Shown here: positions 25,324-34,515 of the stretch, piece by piece
Position numbering within the stretch: the first letter of the stretch is position 1
Layout: each line of letters starts with the position of its first letter
From: Acetonema longum DSM 6540
Lineage (GTDB): Bacteria; Bacillota; Negativicutes; Sporomusales; Acetonemataceae
DNA: 63,182 bases
Direction of reading: 5' to 3'
Assembly (NCBI RefSeq): GCF_000219125.1
Contig: NZ_AFGF01000157.1
Span: forward strand, 1 to 63,182
The notes under the pieces: generated by a model
What the model was told of the DNA's origin: nothing
Seen by the model: only the letters and a program-made list of their open reading frames with translations
The model's database searches: none
Program-made: the position numbers and the translations under genes

Positions 25324-25872
25324 TCAGCTGCCTCCTTTCATGGCTTTGGCATTGCCGAGGACCCGGGTGAGTTCTGTATTCAGGTCGCTTTCCAGCTTAT
25401 CGCCGGTGATGACCGTATCGCCCCGGATCAGCCGAACGCCGCCGGTGGCGAAAAGACAGCGGATGTCATTTTTAAACTCAGCCAGAGGCGCCATGAATGT
25501 GGCGCCGTCGGGAGACACGGCTTTAATGTCTCCCTCCAACTGTATATTTTTCGTTGTCGAATCCAAAATTCCTTTTCGCGCTTCCAGAGTCACTATTGTG
25601 CCGTCTTCCCGGTGAAAAACGGCGGTCAGATTGCCAAAGTAGACTTTTTTGTCTTTGGCGCTGATCTGAATATCGTCGGATTTCAGCTCCCACAGCTTCC
25701 TGCCGTCTTGCTCCTCAACGATGGAGGCGCCGCCGAACTTCAGGTCCGGCTGCTCTTTCACGACGGTCTCATGCTGGATGATCTCGGGTTTTTCCTCTCT
25801 GGCAAAATAGTAGATAATCCCGCCGATTAAAACGACGAAAACAGTGGCAACGGCGATCATGGATTTTTTCAC
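25324..25872 (-). CDS. lptC: LPS export protein LptC
   Basis: Bitopic inner-membrane protein linking LptB2FG to LptA. GTG 25872 is proposed as start: it overlaps the lpxL stop by four bases (GTGA) and follows an AGGTG site. This gives 182 residues with one N-terminal membrane helix (about 5-25, IAVATVFVVLIGGIIYYF) and a periplasmic jellyroll with WELKSDDIQISAKDKKVYF and GDTVITGDKLESDLNTE. A longer reading would add N-terminal residues that overlap lpxL. Length matches E. coli LptC (191). Confidence 0.9.
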   Translation of the reverse strand: MKKSMIAVATVFVVLIGGIIYYFAREEKPEIIQHETVVKEQPDLKFGGASIVEEQDGRKLWELKSDDIQISAKDKKVYFGNLTAVFHREDGTIVTLEARKGILDSTTKNIQLEGDIKAVSPDGATFMAPLAEFKNDIRCLFATGGVRLIRGDTVITGDKLESDLNTELTRVLGNAKAMKGGS

Positions 25873-26759
25873 GAGGCCGCACCTGCTTTCTCGCCGGGCG
25901 GCTGAGTCCGCCAACGTTTTTGAAACCACAGCCACTCACCAGGGTACTCGCGGATGACGCTTTCGATGATGCCTGACATGCGGCGGGAAAACCGCTCTAC
26001 ATCACCGGTTGCATCGCCGGTGCATTCAAAAGACTGGGGCGGCTGCACCAGAATCCGGTGTCCGCCGTCCGCATTGCGGACAATAAACGCCGGGATCACC
26101 GGGCAGTTCAGTTTACGGGCAAAGATGGCAATGCCGGTATGAACCGAGGCCATCTTGCCGAGGACTTCTATAAACAAACCATGTCTCCCTGCATCCTGAT
26201 CGGAGAAAAAGCCGATGACTTTTCCTTGCTTTAAAGCCCGGGCCACGCCGACCACGTCGCTGGTGCCCTTGCCAAAGAGTTGGATGCCGGCCTGACGGCG
26301 GTATTCGTTGATAAGAGAAGTCACCTGTCTGCTGCTGGGCTGGGGCTTGACAATACTGGCAACCGGGTAACCATACAAGGCTAAACCGGCGCCGAGCCAT
26401 TCCCAGTTTCCCAAATGGGCGGCCAGGACGGCAACACCTTTCCCCTGAGCCAGAGCCTGATCCAGGTAATGGCGGTTTTCGATCTGGATATACCGGTGGA
26501 TATTGTCTTTATTTAATGCCGGCAGATAGAGTATCTCCAGCGCGGTTTGCGCCAGGTGAATAAAAAGCTGCCGGATCGTCCTGTCGGCTTGGTCCGGCGA
26601 TAGGTTCAGGCGCTCCCTGATCTGGTCTATCGCCCGTAGGCGCTGGCGGGCGGCGGCAGCATAATATATCCGTCCGAGAATTCGCCCGAGGGTCAGTACA
26701 ACCCGGTAGGGCAGCAAGCACAGAAGGCGGCTGCATAGTTTCAATATATAGTAAGACAC
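25869..26759 (-). CDS. lpxL: Lipid A acyltransferase of the LpxL/LpxM family (copy 1)
   Basis: Membrane-bound acyltransferase adding a secondary acyl chain to Kdo2-lipid A. The 296-residue protein has the HX4E catalytic motif HLGNWE, FFSDQDAGRHGLFIEVLG, and the ending PGEWLWFQKRW, all typical of the family. One N-terminal hydrophobic helix anchors it. Start is GTG 26759 behind GGAGGTG. It is cotranscribed with kdsC and lptC. A second family member is at 42375-43265, so the two may add different chains; which does what is unknown. Confidence 0.92.
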   Translation of the reverse strand: MSYYILKLCSRLLCLLPYRVVLTLGRILGRIYYAAAARQRLRAIDQIRERLNLSPDQADRTIRQLFIHLAQTALEILYLPALNKDNIHRYIQIENRHYLDQALAQGKGVAVLAAHLGNWEWLGAGLALYGYPVASIVKPQPSSRQVTSLINEYRRQAGIQLFGKGTSDVVGVARALKQGKVIGFFSDQDAGRHGLFIEVLGKMASVHTGIAIFARKLNCPVIPAFIVRNADGGHRILVQPPQSFECTGDATGDVERFSRRMSGIIESVIREYPGEWLWFQKRWRTQPPGEKAGAAS

Positions 26760-26783
26760 ATGGCATCACCTCCAAAAGGGGGG

Positions 26784-27329
26784 CTACTGACGGGTCAATA
26801 CTGGACCGGTACCGCGATATTCCTGTACTACCTGATCCCATTTTCCCTGGTTTTTCAGGATGAACTCGATAATTTCCCTCACGCCGCCCCGGCCGCCTTG
26901 TTTGATGGCCACATAGTGGGCGGCGGCTTTGACTTCCTCCACAGCGTTGCCGACGGCGCAGGCCAGGCCGACCCTGGCCATGACCGCCAGGTCGTTTAGG
27001 TCATCGCCCACATAGGCGGTTTCGTCCGGGATCAGGCTGTGCTTTTGCAACAGTTCCTCATAGGCCGTCACTTTGTCCATAGCGCCCATATAGATATCAG
27101 TGATTCGGAGTTCTTCTCCCCGGCGGCGCACCATACGGCTGTCGCGGCCGGTAATGATCGCCGTCCTGAGTCCGGCTTTGTGGGCGGCGTTGATGCCTAA
27201 GCCGTCCTGGGAATGAAATACTTTCAGGATCTCGCCGTCCTGGCTGAAGATCAGCTGGTTATTGGTCAATACGCCATCTACGTCAAAAATCAGAAGTTTG
27301 ATCTGACGGGCTTTTTCCCATGATTCCAT
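26784..27329 (-). CDS. kdsC: 3-deoxy-D-manno-octulosonate 8-phosphate phosphatase
   Basis: HAD-superfamily phosphatase releasing Kdo from Kdo-8-phosphate in the cytoplasm. The 181-residue protein has the nucleophile motif FDVDGVLT (Asp16, Asp18), GLRTAIITGRDS and the Mg-binding GDDLNDLAVM, and lacks a cap domain as expected for KdsC. Start overlaps the kdsD stop (TAATG), indicating translational coupling. Confidence 0.95.
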   Translation of the reverse strand: MESWEKARQIKLLIFDVDGVLTNNQLIFSQDGEILKVFHSQDGLGINAAHKAGLRTAIITGRDSRMVRRRGEELRITDIYMGAMDKVTAYEELLQKHSLIPDETAYVGDDLNDLAVMARVGLACAVGNAVEEVKAAAHYVAIKQGGRGGVREIIEFILKNQGKWDQVVQEYRGTGPVLTRQ

Positions 27330-28300
27330 TATACCACTCCCTGACGCAATAAGTCAGTAAGGTGAATCATGCCAATCGCCTGGCATTCTTTGTTTACAAC
27401 CGGCAAAACCGTGATAGGCCTGGGTTTATTGGTCTCCATCATCCTCAGGGCTTCGGCTGCCAATTTATCCTTGGTAATGGTGCGGGGGGTACGGGTCATG
27501 AGAGTATCCACCGGTTTATCCAGGAAGTCATGGCCTTTCTCCAGGCCACGCCGGATATCGCCGTCAGTAATCAGGCCGACCAGGCGGCCCTGGCTATCCA
27601 CGACAGTAGTGGCTCCCAATCCTTTGGCTGTAATAATGAACAGCGCCTCTTCCACGGTTTTGTCCAGGGTGACAGTAGGATTGTCTTCGCCCTGATGCAT
27701 GACATTCTCCACGGTCAAGAGGAGCTTGCGGCCCAAAGCACCGCCGGGATGGAACAAAGCAAAATCTTCCGGCCGGAAGTTTCTGACCGACAGCAGGGCC
27801 ATGGCCAAGGCGTCTCCCATGGCCAGGGCGGCGGTCGTGCTGGACGTGGGGGCTAACCCCAGGGGACAGGCCTCGTGAGTCACCGACACATCCAGGAGGA
27901 TATCGGCATTCCGGGTCAGAGTGGACTCCTCCCGGCCGCACATGGCGATGATCCGGGCGCCGATTCGCTTTAAAGCCGGCAGAATGCTGAGCAGCTCATG
28001 GGTTTCACCGCTGTTGGAGATGGCAATGACAATATCGTGGGATGTCACCATGCCTAAATCACCATGGATACCTTCCGCCGGATGCAGAAAAAAGGACGGC
28101 GTACCAGTGCTGGCTAAGGTGGCGGCAATCTTTTTGCCGATATGACCGGATTTACCCATGCCGGTGACCACTACCCTGCCATTGCAGGCCAGGATCATCT
28201 CCACCAGTGAGATAAACCGGTCATCAAGCCGCGGAATCAGAGATTCAATCACCTCAGCCTCAATTTTCAGAGTCTGGCGGGCTTGTTCTATAATATCCAT
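27329..28300 (-). CDS. kdsD: Arabinose-5-phosphate isomerase
   Basis: Converts ribulose-5-phosphate to arabinose-5-phosphate, the first step of Kdo synthesis. The 323-residue protein has an N-terminal SIS domain (VVVTGMGKSGHIGKKIAATLASTG, AISNSGETHEL, GLAPTSSTT) and a C-terminal pair of CBS domains (GLITDGDIRR, IGMIHLTDLL). ATG 28300 is supported by GAGGAGG 6 bases upstream; an ATG five codons earlier is not. It is followed at once by kdsC. Confidence 0.95.
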   Translation of the reverse strand: MDIIEQARQTLKIEAEVIESLIPRLDDRFISLVEMILACNGRVVVTGMGKSGHIGKKIAATLASTGTPSFFLHPAEGIHGDLGMVTSHDIVIAISNSGETHELLSILPALKRIGARIIAMCGREESTLTRNADILLDVSVTHEACPLGLAPTSSTTAALAMGDALAMALLSVRNFRPEDFALFHPGGALGRKLLLTVENVMHQGEDNPTVTLDKTVEEALFIITAKGLGATTVVDSQGRLVGLITDGDIRRGLEKGHDFLDKPVDTLMTRTPRTITKDKLAAEALRMMETNKPRPITVLPVVNKECQAIGMIHLTDLLRQGVV

Positions 28301-28324
28301 ACTGTTCCTCCTCATTGCAAGGGG

Positions 28325-29149
28325 TTACTTATGGCGGCGTACGACTGCATCCAGTGCCAACACATCTTGCAAAAGATCTTCCAGTTGATCCAGATAGAGC
28401 ATATTCGGTCCGTCCGACAGGGCTTCGGCCGGGTTGTCATGGACTTCCATGAACAGAGCGTCAATGCCGATGCCGACGGCGGCGCGGGTTAAGTAAGAGA
28501 CAAACTCCCGCTGGCCGCTGGAGGTGGTTCCGGCGCCGCCGGGAAGCTGTACGCTGTGAGTGGCGTCAAACACTACCGGATAGCCGAGAGAACGCATGAT
28601 GGGTAAAGAACGCATGTCCACCACCAAATTATTATAACCGAAGCTAAAGCCCCGTTCGGTCAATAAAATCTTCTCATTGCCGGCTTCGCGGATCTTGGCA
28701 ATGACGTTTTTCATATCCAGGGGGGCCAGGAACTGGCCTTTTTTCACATTTACAACCCTGCCGGTCCTGCCGGCGCTGTAGACCAGATCGGTCTGCCGGC
28801 ACAAGAAGGCCGGAATTTGAAGAACATCCAGTACTGCCGCCGCCGGTTCCACCTGGGTGATATCATGGATATCGCTCAGGACCGGCACGCCCAGTTCTTT
28901 TTTAATGAAATCCAGGGTCTCCAGACCGTCTTTCAGGCCCGGTCCCCGGAAGGACTGATAAGAAGAACGGTTGGCCTTATCATAGGACGCCTTAAAGATG
29001 TAGGGGATGCCAAGACGGTCAGCAATGGCTTTAATGCCCCTGCCGATTTTCAGGGTCCGTTCCCGGTCTTCAATGACGCAGGGTCCGGCGATCAAAGCGA
29101 TAGGATTTTTGCCGCCGATTTCTATTTTGCCGACATGGACTGTATTCAT
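28325..29149 (-). CDS. kdsA: 3-deoxy-8-phosphooctulonate synthase
   Basis: Condenses phosphoenolpyruvate with arabinose-5-phosphate to Kdo-8-phosphate. The 274-residue TIM-barrel protein shows [57 protein letters not shown] and [12 protein letters not shown]. The Asn in KASYDKANR and the metal-ligand pattern, where present, decide metal dependence; I did not resolve it. ATG 29149 has GAGGGGG upstream. It lies between kdsB and kdsD in the Kdo cluster. Confidence 0.96.
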   Translation of the reverse strand: MNTVHVGKIEIGGKNPIALIAGPCVIEDRERTLKIGRGIKAIADRLGIPYIFKASYDKANRSSYQSFRGPGLKDGLETLDFIKKELGVPVLSDIHDITQVEPAAAVLDVLQIPAFLCRQTDLVYSAGRTGRVVNVKKGQFLAPLDMKNVIAKIREAGNEKILLTERGFSFGYNNLVVDMRSLPIMRSLGYPVVFDATHSVQLPGGAGTTSSGQREFVSYLTRAAVGIGIDALFMEVHDNPAEALSDGPNMLYLDQLEDLLQDVLALDAVVRRHK

Positions 29150-29206
29150 AAAATTATACCCCCTCATTAAATTAACAAACTACTTTTTCTTCTACCATCC
29201 CTAGCC

Positions 29207-29433
29207 CGTTCGAAAGGTTCAGATGCTAGGTGAGAGAGACGCTCTACGTCTCCGTACAGTGAAGAATTCAGATGACTTTTCACACATGAGGGATCATCTG
29301 CTATATATTACTTTCTGAAAAGTCATGAATTCTGATACAGCGCTACGAGGACGCGCGCGAAAGCTGTACGTTCGGGAGGGTACGGTGAGCGCGCGCCCGC
29401 AGGAGCAACAACGCAGATGAGCCTTTTTCAACG
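29207..29433. repeat. Dispersed inverted-repeat element, copy C
   Basis: Starts CGTTCGAAAGGTTCAGATGC and ends GCAGATGAGCCTTTTTCAACG. Inside, AGAATTC and ATGACTTTTCA pair with TGAAAAGTCAT and AATTCT, giving a second nested hairpin, and GTACGTTCGGGAGGGTAC recurs. The right end overlaps the 3' end of kdsB: the kdsB stop codon TGA (29430-29428) is part of the terminal CGTTGAAAAAGG. Confidence 0.8.
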
Positions 29434-30156
29434 GGCTCTTAATAAAGCATTCACTTTAGCCAGGTCCTCCGGCGTATCCACTCCAACCGACTGAAAATCC
29501 GTCTCCAGCACTTTGATCCGGTAACCATGCTCCAAGGCCCGCAGCTGTTCCAGGGACTCGGCCTGTTCCAGAGGGGTGGCGCTGAAAGAGGCGTAACGGA
29601 GCAGGAAATCCCGCCGGTAGGCGTAAATGCCGATATGTTTGTACCACGTGGTATTGCCGGATGCCGCCCGGGGATAAGGGACCAGGGAGCGGGAAAAGTA
29701 CAGGGCATAACCATTGAGATCTGTCACTACTTTTACCACGCTGGGAACCTGGTATTCGGATTCCGCCAGGCGGGTTTTCAGTGTTGCCATCAACAGGTCA
29801 GGGTCCCGGTCAAAAGCAGCAGCCAGATTATCAATAACAGAGGGTTCAATCAGCGGCTCATCCCCCTGGACATTGATGACGACATCGAAATCGGGAAAAC
29901 TGACGGCAACTTCAGCCAAACGGTCAGTACCGGTAGGATGAGCTGGCGAGGTCAGCATGACCTGTCCGCCGAACTGTTCTACGGCCTGCAGCACCAGGGA
30001 ATGATCGGTAGCCACCAGCACCCGGTCAGGGCGTTTGGCTAAACTGACCCGTTCATAGACATGCCGGATCATCGGTTTGCCGGCAATATCAGCCAGCGGC
30101 TTGCCCGGCAGCCGGGTCGACGCGTAACGGGCCGGGATAACGCAAAGAATCTTCAT
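29428..30156 (-). CDS. kdsB: CMP-Kdo synthetase
   Basis: Activates Kdo to CMP-Kdo with CTP, for WaaA. The 242-residue protein has the nucleotidyltransferase start CVIPARYASTRLPGKPL, VINVQGDEPLIEP with the Mg-binding Asp, and YKHIGIYAYRRDFL. Length is usual (E. coli 248). The start has an AGGAGG site. Its last codon and stop fall in the end of a repeat element, so the C-terminus may have been slightly changed by that insertion. Confidence 0.97.
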   Translation of the reverse strand: MKILCVIPARYASTRLPGKPLADIAGKPMIRHVYERVSLAKRPDRVLVATDHSLVLQAVEQFGGQVMLTSPAHPTGTDRLAEVAVSFPDFDVVINVQGDEPLIEPSVIDNLAAAFDRDPDLLMATLKTRLAESEYQVPSVVKVVTDLNGYALYFSRSLVPYPRAASGNTTWYKHIGIYAYRRDFLLRYASFSATPLEQAESLEQLRALEHGYRIKVLETDFQSVGVDTPEDLAKVNALLRAR

Positions 30157-30189
30157 GGATCATAGCCTCCTAAAGGAGATGAGATATAT

Positions 30190-30243
30190 TGCAAGACTCA
30201 TCTGCAGCCTCGAACTACAACGCAGATGGGCTCTGTTCAACAA
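30190..30243. repeat. Short fragment of the inverted-repeat family at the lpxK 3' end
   Basis: CATCTGCAGCCTCGAACT is joined directly to ACAACGCAGATGGGCTCTGTTCAAC, i.e. outer flank plus right end with no interior. CATCTGC and GCAGATG can pair. The lpxK stop codon (30239-30237) is inside it, in the sequence equivalent to CGTTGAA of the intact copies. Confidence 0.6.
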
Positions 30244-31394
30244 CCCTCTTCGTTTAGAACCTTTCGAATCAACTTGGGCAGTTCAGTTTCATCCCCCAGG
30301 ATTTGGACTTCAATCCCCAGGATATACATCGGCAGGGATCGATGGGAATGAACGAATTCGGGGGGAACCTTGACCGCATCTTTCTCGGTGGTAATCAGCG
30401 CCTGAGCGCCGCATTCCCCGGCTTTTTCCATCAATTCCTGCATATCCAGCATGGAGTAGCCGTGATGATCCTGAAACCGTTTGGCGGCCACCAGGTCAAG
30501 GCCGACGCTCCGGATGGTCTGTTCAAAGGAAGAGGGATTGCCGATAGCGGAAAAGGCAAAAACTTTGTGGTTTGTCAGTTGATCCAGGGGGATATGGCTG
30601 GCGCTGGCATCTTTATACCAGTCGGCGATTTCGATAAAATACTGAGGTTGATGCACACTTTCCAGCACCAGGGCGTGATCATTGTATCGGGCCAGAGTTT
30701 CTTTCACTTTATCCCGGGCGCCGGGCTTAGCCTGGTCCACCTTGGTCAGGAGAAAAACATGGCCCCGGTCCAGATTGGGCAAGGGCTCCCGTAAGGTTCC
30801 CCGGGGCAGCAGACAATTGTTGCCAAACATATTCACGGTGTCAATCAGTACGATGTCCAGGTCTCTGGCCAACTGCCAGTGCTGATACCCGTCATCTAAA
30901 ATGATGACCTGGGCCTTGAGCTCTTTCACAGCGTAAGCGCCGGTAACCGACCGGTTTTTGCCGATCACCACCGGCACGCCAGGCAGGCTTTTCGCCAACA
31001 GATAGGCTTCATCACCGGCTTCCTGAACGGTCATGCAGATATTCCTGCCGTCAGATACCAGACCGACCTCATCCCGCCAGGAAGAACGATAGCCCCGGTT
31101 CAGGATTACCACCCGGTAACCCATGTCCCGGATGACAGCGGCCAGCCGCTGGGCGGTGGGAGTTTTGCCGGTGCCGCCTACCGTAATGTTTCCCAGACAG
31201 AAGACGAGGCAGGACAATTTATGCTGTTGCAAGATCCCCAGGCGGTACATAGCCAGGGTGATCCAGACTATGCCGCCGTAAAACCAGGACAAGACGCGAA
31301 GACACCCCAGAAGCAGCTTATTGGCCAAGCCGCCCTGTTCTCCGTGTACCAACCGGTATAAATATTCCTGTACCGCATCTTTTCTCTGGTGCAT
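30237..31394 (-). CDS. lpxK: Tetraacyldisaccharide 4'-kinase
   Basis: Membrane-associated kinase phosphorylating the 4' position of the lipid A disaccharide. The 385-residue protein has an N-terminal hydrophobic segment, Walker A GNITVGGTGKTPTAQRL, VILNRGYRSSW, the catalytic DDGYQHWQLARDLDIVL and LLPRGTLREPL. Length is a little above the E. coli enzyme (328). It ends within a repeat fragment that supplies its stop codon. waaA lies immediately upstream, kdsB downstream. Confidence 0.95.
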   Translation of the reverse strand: MHQRKDAVQEYLYRLVHGEQGGLANKLLLGCLRVLSWFYGGIVWITLAMYRLGILQQHKLSCLVFCLGNITVGGTGKTPTAQRLAAVIRDMGYRVVILNRGYRSSWRDEVGLVSDGRNICMTVQEAGDEAYLLAKSLPGVPVVIGKNRSVTGAYAVKELKAQVIILDDGYQHWQLARDLDIVLIDTVNMFGNNCLLPRGTLREPLPNLDRGHVFLLTKVDQAKPGARDKVKETLARYNDHALVLESVHQPQYFIEIADWYKDASASHIPLDQLTNHKVFAFSAIGNPSSFEQTIRSVGLDLVAAKRFQDHHGYSMLDMQELMEKAGECGAQALITTEKDAVKVPPEFVHSHRSLPMYILGIEVQILGDETELPKLIRKVLNEEGC

Positions 31395-31451
31395 CTGTCA
31401 GCCCTCTGTATTAGAAAGTATCGCGTCATACGCCCATGATCATAAAAATTC

Positions 31452-32768
31452 TTAGTCCGATTGAGTCTTCCCCGCCAGCATTTCTTGCAAGTGCCTGGCA
31501 TTGCGCCGGGCAGCGCCGCGGTTTTCATTAACCACCGTCAGAGAATTTTCTCCCATCCGGCGCCGCAGCTCCCGGTCAGCTAATAGCCGTCCGATCGTGT
31601 CCGTCAGCTCCTGCTGGTTATGAACCGTCAGGCAGCAGTCCCGGCCGGTCAACAAGGCATAAATCTCTTTGAAATTGAACATGTGGGGCCCTACCAGGAC
31701 CGGTTTGCCATGAGCCGCCGGCTCCAGGATATTGTGCCCGCCATGGGATATAAGACTGCCCCCGACAAAAATGATCTCACCGATAGAGTAAACCTTCCCC
31801 AGTTCTCCGATGGTATCCAAAATAATGATATCCGGGTCCGGCCGGTCGTCAGGCTCTTCTGTCAAAGCCGTGCGCTTGGCGACGACCCAGTTTTGCTGCT
31901 GAACCAGCAGGCGAATCTCTTCCGCCCGGGAGATCTCCCGGGGCGCCAGGACCATCTGCAGTCCGGGACAATCCTGCCGGGCCTGCAAAAAGGCTGCCAG
32001 CAGCATTTCTTCCTCCCTTTTATGGGTGCTGCCGGCCACGATCACCGGCTGATCCGGGCGCAGCCTGAGCATACGGCAGATTTCCTGCTTTTGTGCGGTT
32101 GTAATTTCCGTGTAGGTCTGATCAAACTTGGTGTTGCCGCCCACCACCACTCGCCGGGGATCGGCCCCTAATTGGATGATATGCTTGGCATCAATATTTG
32201 ATTGCATAGAAAATAAGCGGATGCCGGACAGCATGTCGGATAGAACCTTTCCCAAATAGTGGTAGCGCCTCACGCTTTTATCGCTGATCCGTCCGTTGAC
32301 CATCATGACCGGTATGTCGTGTTGGCGCAAAGCGGCCAGGAAATTAGGCCACAGTTCGGTTTCAACCATGACAAAGGCCCGGGGTTGAATCCGGCTTACG
32401 ACCTTATTGACAATCCAGGGCAAATCCGCCGGAAAATGAATGATCACATCAGCTTCCCCACCAATAATATTGTTCGCCATCTTATAACCGCTGGCGGTCA
32501 GTACCGACACCAGCACCGGATAATCCGGCATCAGACGTTTGATCTCTTTGACAATCGGGCTGGCGGCTACCATCTCGCCGACAGAAGCCGCGTGGACCCA
32601 GATACAGCGCCGGTTCTTCAATTCTTCCAGTTCCTGTACGGAGAAAATGCCTAAGGACTGCCGGACCCGGTGTCCAAAGCCTTTTTCCCGTCTGACCAGC
32701 CGGAGCAGAAGGAGCGGCGTTGCCAGCAGGATCAACACGATCAACACTATATTATAGATTAACCACAT
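31452..32768 (-). CDS. waaA: 3-deoxy-D-manno-octulosonic acid transferase
   Basis: GT30 enzyme adding Kdo from CMP-Kdo to lipid IVA. The 438-residue GT-B protein has an N-terminal membrane anchor, the acceptor-site motif WVHAASVGEMVAA with the catalytic Glu, ETELWPNFL, MVNGRISDKS, GGNTKFD, VAGSTHKREEE, and the donor-site GGSLISHGGHNILEPAAHGKP (in two parts). ATG 32768 starts at MWLIYN, 25 bases after the msbA stop; the ribosome site (GGGGTAT) is weak. Number of Kdo residues added cannot be told. Confidence 0.95.
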   Translation of the reverse strand: MWLIYNIVLIVLILLATPLLLLRLVRREKGFGHRVRQSLGIFSVQELEELKNRRCIWVHAASVGEMVAASPIVKEIKRLMPDYPVLVSVLTASGYKMANNIIGGEADVIIHFPADLPWIVNKVVSRIQPRAFVMVETELWPNFLAALRQHDIPVMMVNGRISDKSVRRYHYLGKVLSDMLSGIRLFSMQSNIDAKHIIQLGADPRRVVVGGNTKFDQTYTEITTAQKQEICRMLRLRPDQPVIVAGSTHKREEEMLLAAFLQARQDCPGLQMVLAPREISRAEEIRLLVQQQNWVVAKRTALTEEPDDRPDPDIIILDTIGELGKVYSIGEIIFVGGSLISHGGHNILEPAAHGKPVLVGPHMFNFKEIYALLTGRDCCLTVHNQQELTDTIGRLLADRELRRRMGENSLTVVNENRGAARRNARHLQEMLAGKTQSD

Positions 32769-32793
32769 GCCAGATACCCCGTTTCCCTGTCTG

Positions 32794-34515
32794 CTACTCG
32801 GCGAACTGCACTTTGTACAGCTTATCGTATAAACCGCCGGCGCGAATGAGTTCCTCATGGGTACCCGTCTCTACGATCCGGCCTTTTTCCATGACAATAA
32901 TAATATTCGCCCGCTGAATGGTGGACAGACGATGGGCAATCACCAGAGAGGTCCGTCCCACCATTAGTTGATCCAGAGCTTCCTGGACCAGTTTTTCGCT
33001 TTCGGCATCCAAGGCCGAAGTAGCCTCATCCAGGATCAAAATGCGGGGGTTTTTCAGGATAGCCCGGGCAATAGCAATCCGCTGCCGCTGTCCGCCGGAT
33101 AGTTTCGAGCCCCGGTCGCCGATCTGGGTGTCATAGCCTTCCGGCATCTCGCTGATAAATTGATGGGCGTTAGCCGCCTTGGCGGCCGCGATGACCTGTT
33201 CTTCCCCGGCCTCCAGGTCGCCATAGAGGATATTTTCATACACAGTCCCGTTAAACAGGACTGTTTCCTGCGGGACGATGCCGATCTGCTGGCGCAGTGA
33301 GGCCAGAGTCACGGTCTTAATGTCAATACCGTCAATCATCACCTGACCATCGGTGGGATCGTAGAAGCGGGGAATCAGGTTGGCGATAGTCGATTTTCCG
33401 GCGCCGCTGGGTCCCACGATAGCTACCATCTGTCCCGGCTTGACGGCGACTGAAACCTGATTCAGGACCAGTTCACCAGGTTTGTAGGAAAAATTCACAT
33501 CCCTGAGAGCCACATGACCTTCAATGCGAGGCAGCACGGTGGCGTCAGGGGCATCCTGGATATCGGGCTCGGTATCCAGCACCTCAAACACCCGCTGGGC
33601 CGCAGCCAGAGCCTTTTGAATGTTGGCATATACCCGGGTCAGGCGCTTGATGGGATTGGAAAGATTCACGGTGTAAATCAAAAAGGCGATTAAAGCGCCG
33701 GAGGTCAGATTGCCGTTGATAACCTCCAGGCCGCCGTACCAGATGATGATCGTCACCCCTAATGCCGCCAGGAACTCAATCAGCGGCGTTAAGGTGGACA
33801 TTAACTGGACTACTTTCATCTGAGCCCGGAAGTTTCTGTGATTTTCCTGGCCAAACCGTTCAATTTCATAGTCTTCCCGGGAAAAGGACTTTACTACCCG
33901 GATAGCGGAAATGGTTTCCTGGAGCACCGCGGTGATGTCCGCTGCCCGTTCCTGGGATATCCGGCCGGCGTTGCGCAGTTTTTTGCCAAACACATTAATC
34001 GCGTGGGCTACTAAAGGCAGGGTGATCAGAGTCAGCAGGGTCAGTTTCCAGTGGAGGTACAGCATGGCCCCCAGCGATCCAAAGAGGATCACTGATTCAG
34101 TGACCATGTCAATGACATTTTCCACCATGGCGTTCTGCAGGGCGCTGACGTCATTAGTAACATAGCTCATGATGGTCCCGGTTTTGCGGGATTCGTAGTA
34201 GGAAAGGGACAGTTTCTGCAAATGGCGATAGACTTTCTGGCGGATATCAATAATCACCCTTTGCCCGATACGGGACATCAGGTAATGCTGTCCGAAGAAG
34301 AATATGCCGCGCAGCAAATACACAAACACAATACCGATGGCAATGGTATTCAACATGTCCATATCCCGGTCGGCCAGCACTTCGTCGATTACGCTTTTAA
34401 TGATCCAGGGCACGTACAGGTTGGCTGCCGAAGCCATAATAATGCAGACAACGGCCAGAGCAAACCAGGGAAGATATGGCTTCACATGATTGATCAAACG
34501 CAGGTACAGTTTCAC
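32794..34515 (-). CDS. msbA: Lipid A flippase MsbA
   Basis: ABC half-transporter (homodimer) flipping the lipid A core across the inner membrane. The 573-residue protein has six membrane helices (about 15-315) and a nucleotide-binding domain with Walker A VGPSGAGKST, signature KLSGGQRQR, Walker B ILILDEATSALD and H-loop IAHRLST. Start is GTG 34515, overlapping the lpxB stop in GTGA. Other exporters of this type look alike, but the position between lpxB and waaA supports MsbA. Confidence 0.93.
   Translation of the reverse strand: MKLYLRLINHVKPYLPWFALAVVCIIMASAANLYVPWIIKSVIDEVLADRDMDMLNTIAIGIVFVYLLRGIFFFGQHYLMSRIGQRVIIDIRQKVYRHLQKLSLSYYESRKTGTIMSYVTNDVSALQNAMVENVIDMVTESVILFGSLGAMLYLHWKLTLLTLITLPLVAHAINVFGKKLRNAGRISQERAADITAVLQETISAIRVVKSFSREDYEIERFGQENHRNFRAQMKVVQLMSTLTPLIEFLAALGVTIIIWYGGLEVINGNLTSGALIAFLIYTVNLSNPIKRLTRVYANIQKALAAAQRVFEVLDTEPDIQDAPDATVLPRIEGHVALRDVNFSYKPGELVLNQVSVAVKPGQMVAIVGPSGAGKSTIANLIPRFYDPTDGQVMIDGIDIKTVTLASLRQQIGIVPQETVLFNGTVYENILYGDLEAGEEQVIAAAKAANAHQFISEMPEGYDTQIGDRGSKLSGGQRQRIAIARAILKNPRILILDEATSALDAESEKLVQEALDQLMVGRTSLVIAHRLSTIQRANIIIVMEKGRIVETGTHEELIRAGGLYDKLYKVQFAE

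Noticed and set aside
25174-25830. 218-codon plus-strand frame opposite lptA and lptC
   Set aside because: No ribosome binding site or known motif; lptC and lptA are well supported on the other strand.
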